This document shows, one piece after another, positions 52,344-60,629 of a stretch of DNA of 64,000 bases (position 1 is its first letter; every line of letters begins with the position of its first letter). The notes beneath the pieces were generated by a model that was not told the DNA's origin, ran no database searches, and saw only the letters and a list, made by a program, of their open reading frames with translations. The translations under genes were made by a program, and so were the position numbers. The DNA comes from Verrucomicrobiota bacterium (GTDB lineage: Bacteria > Verrucomicrobiota > Verrucomicrobiia > Opitutales > UBA953): assembly GCA_016871725.1 (NCBI GenBank), contig VHCL01000001.1, positions 62,001 through 126,000 on the forward strand. Reading direction: 5' to 3'.

Positions 52344-52991
52344 ATGGACCTCGAGCACTTCCGCTGGGGCGCCCTCCAGCTCATCCTGCTGATCATCTCG
52401 ATCGGGCTCCATGAGTTCGGCCACGCCTGGATGGCGGATATGCGCGGCGACCCGCTCCCGCGCCTCCAGGGCCGCGTGACGCTCAACCCCTTCGCCCACA
52501 CGGATCCCATCGGCACCATCGCCCTCCCCGCGATCATGATCTTCCTCAGCCCCGGTTTCGGCCTCATCGGCTGGGGGAAGCCGGTCCAGGTCTCCCTGCC
52601 CAATCCCCGGACCCGTCGGATGGATGATATCTACATCACCCTCGCCGGCCCCGGGATGAACCTGGTGCTCTGCGGCGTCTTCGCCCTCATCGGCGGGCTG
52701 GGCGACTTCGACCCCCGCTCGCAGGCGGTGATCATCGATTTCCTGCAGATGGGTGTCTTCCTCAACGCCAGCCTGGTCGTCTTCAACCTGATCCCCGTCC
52801 CGCCGCTCGACGGCTCGCGCGTCGCCGTCCGGCTGGGTCTCTATTCGGAGGAGACGTTCCTGATGCTCGCCCGCTGGGGCTTCCTCATCCTGCTCGTCGC
52901 GGTGAACCTGCCGTTCTTCCGGGAGTTCATGCGCGAGGCGGTCGGCCTGGTCGCGACGCCTTGGTTCTGGCTCTGGCATTTCCTCTCCTGA
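52344..52991 (+). CDS. site-2 protease-like M50 membrane metalloprotease
   Basis: The 215-residue integral membrane protein has the zinc motif HEFGHAW (HExxH), DDIYITLAGPGMNLVLCGVF and the downstream ligand motif NLIPVPPLDGSR (NPDG-type), with about five hydrophobic segments. No PDZ domain is present, as in the small M50 subfamily. It should cleave a transmembrane regulatory substrate or remnant signal peptide. Neighbour genes do not suggest a specific target. Confidence 0.9.
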   Translation: MDLEHFRWGALQLILLIISIGLHEFGHAWMADMRGDPLPRLQGRVTLNPFAHTDPIGTIALPAIMIFLSPGFGLIGWGKPVQVSLPNPRTRRMDDIYITLAGPGMNLVLCGVFALIGGLGDFDPRSQAVIIDFLQMGVFLNASLVVFNLIPVPPLDGSRVAVRLGLYSEETFLMLARWGFLILLVAVNLPFFREFMREAVGLVATPWFWLWHFLS

Positions 52992-53046
52992 GCCGGCCGG
53001 CCACGAGAGGCTTGCCTATTTCCCGCCCGCGGGCGAAAGTCGGCCC

Positions 53047-53439
53047 ATGCAAACCCTCGGCGAACGTCTCCAAGAAGCCCGTCAGCGACTGGGCGTGACC
53101 CTCCGCGAGGCCGCGGAGTTCACCAAGATCCGCACCGATTACCTCCAGGCGATGGAAGCCAACCAGTTCGAATCCATCCCGCTCGCCGACGTCTACAAGC
53201 GCGGCTTCGTCAAGGTCTACGCGAAGTACCTCCGTCTCGACGACGAGAAGGCCGGCGCCGACTTCAACACGCACCACTCCGCCAAGGCTTCCCGCCGTCC
53301 GCTCGAGTCCGGCGCCGACGACGACGCCGCCTTCGAGCCCGAGGCCGGCGGCGCGCCGCTGGCGATCAGCCGCGACACGCTGATCTACGGCATCATCGGC
53401 ATCGCGGTCGTCGCGATCCTGCTCGCGTTTTTTATCTGA
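53047..53439 (+). CDS. rodZ: RodZ-like HTH protein, N-terminal part before a frameshift
   Basis: The 130-residue frame has the RodZ-type helix-turn-helix (LGERLQEARQRLGVTLREAAEFTKIRTDYLQAMEANQFESIP, quoted in parts), the YKRGFVKVYAKYL block, a linker, and a membrane helix (DTLIYGIIGIAVVAILLAFFI). RodZ links MreB to cell-shape control. The frame ends right after the membrane helix at the TGA of 53437-53439, next to a T6 run (53428-53433). The -1 frame continues without a stop into a Pro-rich, plausible periplasmic domain, so the gene is split or read by frameshifting. Confidence 0.75.
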   Translation: MQTLGERLQEARQRLGVTLREAAEFTKIRTDYLQAMEANQFESIPLADVYKRGFVKVYAKYLRLDDEKAGADFNTHHSAKASRRPLESGADDDAAFEPEAGGAPLAISRDTLIYGIIGIAVVAILLAFFI

Positions 53440-53819
53440 GCTCGCCGTCGCCGGCCCGGCGACCTGAGCCTCCGGCTCCCACGGTCGTCGCCCCGGTCAC
53501 GCCGGCGGGCCGTCCGCATCAGATCACGCTCCGGTCCGTCAAGGCGGGCGTCCAGTATCAGGTCATCGAACAGAACACGGGGGAGGTCCCTGGACGCGGC
53601 GTGCTTTCGCCCCGCGACAAGCCGGTGGTCATCAATGTGAAAGGGCCGAGCGAACTCCGTTCTTCGGCGGTCGAGAGCCTGCGCGTCCAGATCGATGGCA
53701 TCCCGTTCCCGCTCCCCCCCCATGTGAGCGGGGCGATGATCGTGGGCCTGCCTGACACCTTCACGACCCCGCCCGCGCCTAAGCCGGTACCGGCGGCGAA
53801 GGGAGCCAAGGGTCGTTGA
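53440..53819 (+). pseudogene. RodZ-like C-terminal periplasmic segment in the -1 frame
   Basis: In the frame shifted by -1 relative to the HTH part, an open reading runs from the T6 run to the TGA at 53817-53819. It encodes a Pro/Ala-rich linker (SSPSPARRPEPPAPTVV) then a compact beta-rich stretch (ITLRSVKAGVQYQVIEQNTGEVPGRGVL, VVINVKGPSELRSS, VQIDGIPFPLPPHV). It has no good independent start of its own and follows the membrane helix as RodZ's periplasmic domain would. One extra T at 53428-53433 would join the parts into about 257 residues. Sequencing error, real mutation and programmed slippage all remain possible. Confidence 0.65.
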
Positions 53820-53866
53820 TGCGGGGAGGTTGACCCTTCGCCGCGGCCGGTCATCTTGGAGGCGCA

Positions 53867-54487
53867 GTGCCCCCGCGCCTCGAACAACGCGTCCTCGTCC
53901 TCAACCGTCTCTGGCAGCCGGTGAACATCGTCGGCGTGCTCCGGGCGATGAGCCTGCTCTTCCGCGGCCGCGCTTCGGCCATCTACTCCGATCCCGCCGC
54001 CGGCCACCGCGTCCTCAGCGCCGCGGAGTGGCTGAAGTTCTCGGCGGAGTCGCCGCCGCCCGCGGGCGAGGCCGTGCGTTCGCCCTGCATCGTCGTGCGC
54101 GTCCCGCGCGTCCTCCTCCTCGGCGAGTACGACCGCGTCCCGCGCCGCGAGATCCGCTTCTCGCGCCGCAACGTCTACCTCCGCGACGCCAACACCTGCC
54201 AGTACTGCGGCCGGACCTTCCGCGACGAGGAGCTCAACCTCGACCACGTCGTCCCGCGCGACGTCGGCGGGAAGACCAACTGGGAGAACATCGTGACGGC
54301 CTGCGTGCGCTGCAACTCGCGCAAGGCCAACCGCCTGCCCGAGCAGGCGGGCATGACCCTGCGCCGCGCCCCGGCCAAGCCGAAGTGGCGCCTGGTGGTG
54401 GCGTCCTCGCTCTCGGCCGACGAGGTCGAGGCCTGGAAGGAGTTCCTTGAGGTCACGCCCGCGGGCCAGCTTCCCTGGCGGAACTGA
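53867..54487 (+). CDS. HNH endonuclease family protein
   Basis: The 206-residue protein has RLWQPVNIVGVLRAMSLLF and the C-terminal zinc/HNH region RDANTCQYCGRTFRDEELNLDHVVPRDVGGKTNWENIVTACVRCN (in parts): two Cys pairs, DH, and the N residue of HNH. Conserved widely as a single-copy gene; its role is unknown. The GTG at 53867 is supported by TGGAGG five bases upstream. It is not linked to any mobile element. Confidence 0.85.
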   Translation: MPPRLEQRVLVLNRLWQPVNIVGVLRAMSLLFRGRASAIYSDPAAGHRVLSAAEWLKFSAESPPPAGEAVRSPCIVVRVPRVLLLGEYDRVPRREIRFSRRNVYLRDANTCQYCGRTFRDEELNLDHVVPRDVGGKTNWENIVTACVRCNSRKANRLPEQAGMTLRRAPAKPKWRLVVASSLSADEVEAWKEFLEVTPAGQLPWRN

Positions 54488-54500
54488 GCGGCGAAGCCCT

Positions 54501-54574
54501 TGGTGCGGGTAACCAGATTCGAACTGGTGTATCCACTTTGGAAGAGTGGTGTCCTACCACTGAACGATACCCGC
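54501..54574 (-). tRNA. tRNA-Gly (anticodon TCC)
   Basis: On the minus strand the acceptor stem is GCGGGTA/TACCCGC, the anticodon stem CCACT/AGTGG has loop CTTCCAA (anticodon TCC), and the T arm is CAGTTCGAATCTG. The discriminator is A and CCA is encoded. It is 62 bases from the second tRNA-Gly and shares the same acceptor and T-arm sequence. Confidence 0.96.
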
Positions 54575-54636
54575 GTGGCCAAGGACGCCCACTATCCCGA
54601 GGGGGTCCGCCGGGGTCAAGCCTCGGCCCTCGGTCC

Positions 54637-54710
54637 TGGAGCGGGTAACCAGATTCGAACTGGTGTCACCACTATGGGAAAGTGGGGTCCTACCACTGAA
54701 CGATACCCGC
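54637..54710 (-). tRNA. tRNA-Gly (anticodon CCC)
   Basis: On the minus strand the acceptor stem is GCGGGTA/TACCCGC, the anticodon stem CCACT/AGTGG has loop TTCCCAT (anticodon CCC), and the T arm is CAGTTCGAATCTG. The discriminator is T and CCA is encoded. Its body is nearly identical to tRNA-Gly(TCC); differences concentrate in the anticodon arm, so the two probably arose by duplication. Confidence 0.95.
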
Positions 54711-54753
54711 GTCGCCAGGAACGAGTCCCATCGTGCGGGGTCCGTCGGGTCCG

Positions 54754-55272
54754 TCAAGCCGAGGCCCGGTGGATGACGCTGATGGTGCCGTTGGTCTCGA
54801 GGATCACGTCCTTGGCCTGCTCGATGTTGGCCAGGCCTGCCTGCCGCAGGGCCGACATGAGCTCGTGGTGCGTGATCCGTTCCCGGTGCATGACCTTCTC
54901 CTGGATGACGCCGTCGCGCACGAGGAACGCGGGGCGGCCGACCAGCGCCCAGTGCACGAGGCGGAAATGGCGCGAGAGCAGGAGCATGGCCCAGTTGATG
55001 ACGATGAGCGTCCCGGCGAGGAAGAGCCCGCCGCCGAGGCTGTTGTCGCCGCCGTTCATGGCGTTCTGGACGGTGTTGCTGAGGATGAGCAGCAGGATGA
55101 AATCGAACGGAGTCATCATCCCGGTCTGCCGCCGGCCGGTGAGCCGGATCAGGATCAGCAGGAAGGCGTAGACGATGACCCCGCGCAGCAGCAGTTCCCA
55201 CCACGGCAGCACCGGGATGAGCAGGGCGGTGAGGTCGAAGGGCTGGGCGGCGGCCGAGGGCAGGTGGGGCAT
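54754..55272 (-). CDS. DUF421 (YetF-like) membrane protein
   Basis: The 172-residue protein has two to three membrane segments (ELLLRGVIVYAFLLILIRLTGRRQTG, FDFILLLILSNTVQNAMNG, GTLIVINWAMLLLS) and a soluble domain (RPAFLVRDGVIQEKVMHRERITHHELMSALRQAG). This arrangement matches DUF421/YetF family proteins of unknown role in envelope or sporulation-like contexts. Its stop lies 43 bases from tRNA-Gly(CCC). Confidence 0.85.
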   Translation of the reverse strand: MPHLPSAAAQPFDLTALLIPVLPWWELLLRGVIVYAFLLILIRLTGRRQTGMMTPFDFILLLILSNTVQNAMNGGDNSLGGGLFLAGTLIVINWAMLLLSRHFRLVHWALVGRPAFLVRDGVIQEKVMHRERITHHELMSALRQAGLANIEQAKDVILETNGTISVIHRASA

Positions 55273-55354
55273 GTCGTCCAGCGAGGCGGCTCCCCGGCCG
55301 GCGGGCGATGCCGTTTGCGCTTCACGGGAAGCCGACTTCCGTCATCCTCCGCCC

Positions 55355-56530
55355 ATGGCCCGCTCCTCCGCTCCCGCCGTCCGTGACGTCCTCATGATGG
55401 CGACTCCTTCCAAGAACGCCGACCTGCGTTGGTTCGGCGGCTTCCACGCCTCGGACCCGTTCCCGGCCTTCTCCGTCGGCCGTCGCCGCGTGGGCCTGCT
55501 CCCGGGCATGGAGGTCGGCCGCGCGCAGGACGAATCCGCCTTCGACGAAGTCCTCAACCTCACGGCGATCATCGCCGACCTGCGCAAGACCAACCCGAAG
55601 GCGGGCGTGGCCGACGCGATCGTCTTCGCCGCCCTCCAGCGCGGCGTGCAGCGCTTCCGCGTGCCGGCGGATTTCCCGGTGGGCCTCTTCCAGCGCCTCC
55701 GCGAGCTCGGGCTCGAGCTCCACGCCGTCGGTGCGCAGCAGAACGAACGCGGCGCCCCCGAGCTCTTCCCCGAACGTCAGGTGAAGTCGAAGGCCGAGCT
55801 CGCCGGCATCCGCGCGGGCAACGCCGCCGCGGCCGCCGGCTTCCGGGCGGTCGAGCAGATCCTCGCCGAGTCCCGGGCCGACAAGAAGGGCGTGCTGCGG
55901 TGGCGCGGCCGCACCCTCACCGCGGAGATCCTCAAGGAGGAGGCGCAGGTCGCCATCCTGCGGAAAGGCGCGCTCTGCGACATCGGGCTGATCATCGCCC
56001 CGGGCGACCAGGCCGTCGATTGCCACTGCTCGGGCGCCGGCCCGGTCCGCGCCAACGAGCTCATCGTCTGCGACATCTATCCCCGTCACGTCGCCTCGTG
56101 CCAGTACGGGGACATGACCCGCACCTACCTCAAGGGGAAGGCGAACGCGTCCCAGCGCAAGATGGTGCTCGCGGTGCTCGAGGCCCAGCGCCGCGCGATC
56201 AAGGCCATCCGCGCGGGCGTGTCCGGCGCCAAGGTCCACACGGTGGTGCAGGCGTATTTCAAGTCGCTCGGCTACGAGACCGGCCTGAAGAAGGGCGTCT
56301 ACGTCGGTTTCTTCCACGGCACGGGCCACGGCCTCGGCTACGACATCCACGAGGACCCCGCGCTCTCCACGCGCAATCCGCTGCCGCTCGTCGCCGGCCA
56401 CGCGGTCACCGTCGAGCCGGGGCTTTACTATCCGGGCATCGGCGGCTGCCGCTTCGAGGACTGCGTGGTGGTCACGAAGAAGGGCTGCGAGTTCCTCTCC
56501 TCCCATCCCTATAGCTGGGAGATCGCCTGA
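55355..56530 (+). CDS. M24-family metallopeptidase (Xaa-Pro aminopeptidase-like)
   Basis: The 391-residue protein has an N-terminal creatinase-like domain and a pita-bread peptidase domain with the five metal ligands in order: IVCDIYPRH (Asp), YGDMTRTYL (Asp), GTGHGLGYDIHEDP (His), VTVEPGLY (Glu) and FEDCVVV (Glu). It should cleave N-terminal Xaa-Pro or related bonds with two metal ions. I start at the ATG at 55355 because the upstream extension is non-homologous and Ser/Arg-rich. It lies 2 bases before the next gene. Confidence 0.92.
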   Translation: MARSSAPAVRDVLMMATPSKNADLRWFGGFHASDPFPAFSVGRRRVGLLPGMEVGRAQDESAFDEVLNLTAIIADLRKTNPKAGVADAIVFAALQRGVQRFRVPADFPVGLFQRLRELGLELHAVGAQQNERGAPELFPERQVKSKAELAGIRAGNAAAAAGFRAVEQILAESRADKKGVLRWRGRTLTAEILKEEAQVAILRKGALCDIGLIIAPGDQAVDCHCSGAGPVRANELIVCDIYPRHVASCQYGDMTRTYLKGKANASQRKMVLAVLEAQRRAIKAIRAGVSGAKVHTVVQAYFKSLGYETGLKKGVYVGFFHGTGHGLGYDIHEDPALSTRNPLPLVAGHAVTVEPGLYYPGIGGCRFEDCVVVTKKGCEFLSSHPYSWEIA

Positions 56531-56532
56531 GC

Positions 56533-56829
56533 ATGGCCAAGGGGCGGGGCAGGGCGGGCACGCACACGTCGTTGACCGACGCCGCCCGTCCCGTGGCCGA
56601 AGCCCTCGAGCGCCACGGCCGCGTGTCGCGCGGCGTGATCAGCGCCCGCGTGGGCGCGAAGACGCTTTCGATCAAGGTGATGACGCTCGGCGGCGGCCTG
56701 CGCGTGACGGTGGTCTCCAAGGGCTCGCGTCAGGAACTGCACGTCTACGGGCTCACGGCCGAGCGCGCGGGCGAGATCCTGTCGGGGCCTGACTTTGCCG
56801 GCTACAAGCTGAACTTCGCCGATGAGTGA
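56533..56829 (+). CDS. small conserved protein, DUF2103-like
   Basis: The 98-residue protein has GTHTSLTDAARPVAEALERHGRVSRGVISARVG then a beta-strand-rich IKVMTLGGGLRVTVVSKGSRQELHVYGL. The His/Ser start plus the KGSRQELHV segment resembles the DUF2103 family, predicted to bind metal; I am only moderately sure. Its stop overlaps the start of pabB by 8 bases, so they are co-translated. No folate link is known for the family. Confidence 0.6.
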   Translation: MAKGRGRAGTHTSLTDAARPVAEALERHGRVSRGVISARVGAKTLSIKVMTLGGGLRVTVVSKGSRQELHVYGLTAERAGEILSGPDFAGYKLNFADE

Positions 56830-58294
56830 CGCGCCCGCCGTCCTGGCCGAGGTCTCGGCCTCCGACTGGGCCGACGCGGGTCCCGGTTGGACGCATCTGC
56901 CGTATCTCGCGCGCTTCCCCGCCGCGCGCCTGCCGGCCGCCTGGTCGGCCTTCCTCACGGGCCGTCACCACGCGGTGCTCGAGAGCGGCCGCACGGGCAC
57001 CCTCACGATCGCGGTGCCGGCCGCGCCGCGCGCGACGCTCTTCTTCGCCGACGGCCGCGTGGTGCTCCACGCCGAGGACGGCGCCCACGAGGAGACGACC
57101 GAAAAGCCGCTGGCCTACCTGCGACGCTGGTCCCGGGAGGTCCGCGCCCCGCGCCTCCCCGGCTGGCCCGCCTTCCAAGGCGGCCTGCTCGCGCTGCTGG
57201 GCTACGAGCTCGCCGCGCAGTTCGAGCCGGTCCGTCCCGCGCCGGCCGATGTCCGCGCGCCGCTCGCCGCTTTCCTCGAAGCCCACGAGGCCTGCGTCTT
57301 CGACGCCGCGAAGCAGGAGCTCACCGTCGTCGTGCTCTGTCCCGCGGGCGCGCCGAACGCTGCCCTCCGCGCGGCCCGCGCCCGCGCCCGCGAACTCGCC
57401 GCGCGCTGGCACGCCGCGTGCGGCGCGCCCGGCCCCGCGTCGCCGGCGGCGCCCGCCGTCCCCGCCGCGCCCCTCGCCGCGTCGTTCGACGAAGCCGGCT
57501 TCGTCCGCGCGGTCGCCCGCTGCCAGGAATACATCGCCGCCGGCGACACCTATCAGGTCAACCTCTCCACGCGGCTCGAGGTCCCGCCGGTCGACGCGCT
57601 GGCCGCCTACGAGGCGCTCCGTTCCGCCAATCCTTCGCCGTACATGGGCTTCGTCCGCCTGCCCGGCGTCTCCCTCGCCTGCGGTTCGCCCGAGCTCCTC
57701 GTCGAGGTCGCGGGCGGCCGCGTCGCCTCCCGGCCGATCGCCGGCACGCGCCCGCGCGGCGCCGACGAGGCCGCCGACCTCGCCTGGGCCCGCGAGCTCG
57801 CCGGCGACACCAAGGAGAAGGCCGAGCACCTGATGCTCGTCGACCTCCTGCGCAACGACGTCGGCCGCGTCTCCCGTCCCGGCACGGTGCGCGTGCCGGA
57901 GTTCATGGCGGTCGAACGCTACTCCCACGTGATGCACCTCGTCTCGCAGGTCGAAGGCGACCTCGCCGCGGGCGCCGGCCCGGCCGACGTGGTCCGCGCG
58001 CTCTTCCCGGGCGGCACGGTCACGGGCGCGCCGAAGGTGCGCACGATGCAGGTCATCGCCGAACTCGAACCGGTGGCCCGCGGCTACTACACGGGCTCCC
58101 TGGGCTGGATCGGCGCCTCGGGCGAACTCTGCCTCAACATCATCATCCGCTCGCTCTGGACCGCGGAAGGCCGCGCGTTCGTCCAGGCGGGCGCGGGCGT
58201 CGTCGCCGATTCGGTGCCCGCCCGCGAATACGCCGAGAGCCTGCGCAAGGCCCAGGCGCCGCTCCTCGCCGCCGCCCGCGCGGCCCTCCCATGA
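56822..58294 (+). CDS. pabB: aminodeoxychorismate synthase component I
   Basis: The 490-residue chorismate-binding enzyme has AGDTYQVNLSTRLEV, SPYMGFVRLPGVSLACGSPELLVEV, RPIAGTRPRGADEAADL, LMLVDLLRNDVGRV and LFPGGTVTGAPKVRTMQVIAELEP. The set and the adjacent pabC favour PabB (4-amino-4-deoxychorismate, folate pathway) over anthranilate synthase component I. No pabA/trpG glutaminase is in the window. Its stop overlaps the pabC start (ATGA). Confidence 0.92.
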   Translation: MSDAPAVLAEVSASDWADAGPGWTHLPYLARFPAARLPAAWSAFLTGRHHAVLESGRTGTLTIAVPAAPRATLFFADGRVVLHAEDGAHEETTEKPLAYLRRWSREVRAPRLPGWPAFQGGLLALLGYELAAQFEPVRPAPADVRAPLAAFLEAHEACVFDAAKQELTVVVLCPAGAPNAALRAARARARELAARWHAACGAPGPASPAAPAVPAAPLAASFDEAGFVRAVARCQEYIAAGDTYQVNLSTRLEVPPVDALAAYEALRSANPSPYMGFVRLPGVSLACGSPELLVEVAGGRVASRPIAGTRPRGADEAADLAWARELAGDTKEKAEHLMLVDLLRNDVGRVSRPGTVRVPEFMAVERYSHVMHLVSQVEGDLAAGAGPADVVRALFPGGTVTGAPKVRTMQVIAELEPVARGYYTGSLGWIGASGELCLNIIIRSLWTAEGRAFVQAGAGVVADSVPAREYAESLRKAQAPLLAAARAALP

Positions 58295-59094
58295 GCCAGG
58301 TCTGCCGCAACGGCGTCCTCGTCGCGGGCGACGCCACGCCCGGCAGCTTCCCCGTCGGCGCCGCGTTCTTCGAGACGGTCGCGCTGCGCGCCGGCGCGGC
58401 GGAGTGCCTCGAGGATCATCTGGCCCGCCTGCGCGCGGGTCTGGACCGCGCCGGTCTCGCGCCCGGACCGCTCGCCGTCGGCGACCTCGCCGCCTGGCGC
58501 GACGCGCTCCGGCTCCTCGGCGGACGCGACGGCGTGCTGCGGCTCGTCGTCGGCGCGGGCTTCGAGGAGCTCGGCCTGCGCGCCCTGCTGCCGTCGCCCG
58601 AGGTCTTCCGCCTGCGTTCCTTGCGCACCGTGCGCGACGCCGCCGAATGGCTGCCGCGGCCGAAATCCGCGCCGTGGGCCAATTCCCTGGCCGCCTCCGT
58701 CGAGCTCCGCGCGCTCGGCGTCGGGGCCGGCGTCGAAGGCGTGCAGTTCGACGCGCGAGGCTTCGTCAGCGAAGGTTCCCGCTCGAGCCTGGCGTGGGTC
58801 GAGGCCGGCGTGCTGCACGTCCCGGCCGAAGCCACCGGTCGCCTCCCGGGCACGGCGCTCGGCCAGCTGGTCCGCTGCGCCGGCCGGCCCGTCCGCGCGA
58901 CCGAGTCGCCGGTCCCCGTCCGCGCCGAGGCGATCCTCATCCTGCGATCGACGTTGCCGGGCGGCGCGGCCGCGGTCTCGCAGTGGGACGACGTCGACGG
59001 CCGGCCGCTCTGGTCCGGCGATCCCGCCGCCGCCCGCCCGCTCCTCGCGGCCCTGGCCGCGTGGCGCGCTCAGCGCTGCATCAGCTTGGCGTAG
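58291..59094 (+). CDS. pabC: 4-amino-4-deoxychorismate lyase (PabC), PLP fold-type IV
   Basis: The 267-residue enzyme has GAAFFETVALRAGAAECLEDHLARL, a catalytic-Lys region RPKSAPWANSLAA (the usual K-T-x-N-Y context is modified), and FVSEGSRSSLAWVE before the PLP-phosphate site. It converts aminodeoxychorismate to p-aminobenzoate and pyruvate. Start overlaps pabB stop, so synthesis of PABA is encoded as one unit. The 3' end overlaps the convergent membrane protein gene by 25 bases. Confidence 0.88.
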   Translation: MSQVCRNGVLVAGDATPGSFPVGAAFFETVALRAGAAECLEDHLARLRAGLDRAGLAPGPLAVGDLAAWRDALRLLGGRDGVLRLVVGAGFEELGLRALLPSPEVFRLRSLRTVRDAAEWLPRPKSAPWANSLAASVELRALGVGAGVEGVQFDARGFVSEGSRSSLAWVEAGVLHVPAEATGRLPGTALGQLVRCAGRPVRATESPVPVRAEAILILRSTLPGGAAAVSQWDDVDGRPLWSGDPAAARPLLAALAAWRAQRCISLA

Positions 59095-59447
59095 GCCGGC
59101 AGCGCCGCGGCGAGCACGAAGAGGGCGAGGAAGGCGACGCTGACGAGCGCCGCGCAGCAGGTCGCGACGAGCAGCTTGGTCATGCGCACGACGTCGTCCG
59201 TCTCGCGCAGGTGGGCGCGCGCGGCGTACGCGGTCACGCCGAGGCCGGCGACGAGCAGGCCGAGGAGCGCGCCCGTGAAGTGGTTGAAGAAGACGCCGGT
59301 GAGCGCCGGCAGCGCGCCGGGTTCGCCGACGATCCCGCCCACGAGGACGGGCTGCGCGCGGAAGGCGATCGCGCCGGCGGCCGCGGGCAGCCCCGCGGTG
59401 AGGAAGACGGCCAGGGCGGAGACGATCCGGAGCTCGCGGGGGTTCAT
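59070..59447 (-). CDS. small membrane protein of unknown function
   Basis: The 125-residue protein has about four hydrophobic segments (VSALAVFLTAGLPAAAGAIAF, LTGVFFNHFTGALLGLLVAGLGV, LLVATCCAALVSVAFLALFVLAAAL). Start at the ATG at 59447. It is convergent with pabC and overlaps it by 25 bases, and lies 87 bases from the next plus-strand gene. I do not recognise the family. Confidence 0.65.
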   Translation of the reverse strand: MNPRELRIVSALAVFLTAGLPAAAGAIAFRAQPVLVGGIVGEPGALPALTGVFFNHFTGALLGLLVAGLGVTAYAARAHLRETDDVVRMTKLLVATCCAALVSVAFLALFVLAAALPAYAKLMQR

Positions 59448-59534
59448 GCGCGCAGTCTCGGCCCGGGTCTCCGCAGGGTCAACGCCGGGATTCTCCCTCG
59501 CCAAACCGGGCCGCCTCGCCTATCCCAGCCACAC

Positions 59535-60629
59535 ATGGAATCCGTCTGGTATCTCTGGCTGGTCTTCGTGCTCCTCAACGGCAGCGCGGCGGGCATCTCC
59601 CTCGTCGCCGGCGTCGTCTCGGCCCTCTCGCACGCCGAACTCGAGGACCTCCGCCGCCGGCAGGCCGCGGCCGCCGTCGCGCTCGAACGCTGCCGCGGCG
59701 ACCAGGGCAACACCCTCGCGGCCTTCGAGGTCCTGTCCGCCGCGTTCGTCGGCATGAGCGCGCTGCTCGGCGGCGTGCTCGTCGGCGTGCGCTTCCTCCC
59801 CCGCATCGGCGAGAGCTGGGGCTTCGCCGTCGGCACCGTCCTGGGCGTCATCGCGGTGTCGTTCTTCATGGCCTGGCTCACGATGATGCTCCCGCGCAAG
59901 GTCGGCATCCACTTCCGCGTGGCGCTCGCCCCGCGGGTGGCCGCCTCCCTCCCGCTCGTGCGGGGCGCCGCCAAGATGCTCCGCATGCTCGGCAAGCTGC
60001 ATGATTCGCTCGCCCCGCCCGAGGAGCCCGGCGTCGACCGCGCCGACGCCGACATCGGCAGCCTCGCGCAGGCCGCCGCCCGCGAAGGCAAGATCACCCA
60101 GGCCGAGAGCAACCTCGTCGCCAACGCGGTCCGCCTCGACGACATCCCGGTCTCGCAGGTGCTCACGCCCCGCTCCGTCGTCACGTCGATCGAGGCCGAC
60201 CTCACGGTCGCCGACGTCCTCCGCCTCTACCCGAACGTGCCCCACGGCCGCATGCCCGTCTGGGAGCAGAACCCGGACCGCATCGTCGGCGTCGTCCGCC
60301 GCCGCGACCTGCTCAAGGCCGCCGGCGAGGGCCGCCGCGAGGTCCGCGTGCGCGAGCTCATGGGCAAGGCCCACGTCGTGCCCGAGAACGCGACCTTGTC
60401 CGACGCCCTCCATGATCTCGTCCGCGCCCACCAGCATCTCGCCGTCGTGGTCGACGAGTTCGGCGCCTTCGCCGGCGTCGTCACGCTCGAGGACGTCTTC
60501 GAGTCGCTCCTCGGCGTCGAGATCTACGAGAAGGACGACCCGCATCCCGACATGCGCGAGCTCGCCCGCCAGCGCGGCCATCGCGTGGGCCGGCGCCCGG
60601 GTCCGGAGGCCCCCAAGCCCGGCGCATGA
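59535..60629 (+). CDS. CNNM/HlyC-type membrane protein with CBS domain pair
   Basis: The 364-residue protein has a four-helix DUF21-type membrane region (VWYLWLVFVLLNGSAAGISLVAGVVSALSHAELEDLRR and VGTVLGVIAVSFFMAWLTMMLPRKVG, in parts), then paired CBS domains (VLTPRSVVTSIEADLTVADVLRL, RRDLLKAAGEG, HVVPENATLSDALHDLVRAHQHLAVVVDEFGAFAGVVTLEDVFESLLG). The DEFGAFAGVVTLEDV motif is typical of CorC/CNNM (magnesium or cation efflux) proteins. Its last 4 bases overlap the lgt start. Confidence 0.88.
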   Translation: MESVWYLWLVFVLLNGSAAGISLVAGVVSALSHAELEDLRRRQAAAAVALERCRGDQGNTLAAFEVLSAAFVGMSALLGGVLVGVRFLPRIGESWGFAVGTVLGVIAVSFFMAWLTMMLPRKVGIHFRVALAPRVAASLPLVRGAAKMLRMLGKLHDSLAPPEEPGVDRADADIGSLAQAAAREGKITQAESNLVANAVRLDDIPVSQVLTPRSVVTSIEADLTVADVLRLYPNVPHGRMPVWEQNPDRIVGVVRRRDLLKAAGEGRREVRVRELMGKAHVVPENATLSDALHDLVRAHQHLAVVVDEFGAFAGVVTLEDVFESLLGVEIYEKDDPHPDMRELARQRGHRVGRRPGPEAPKPGA

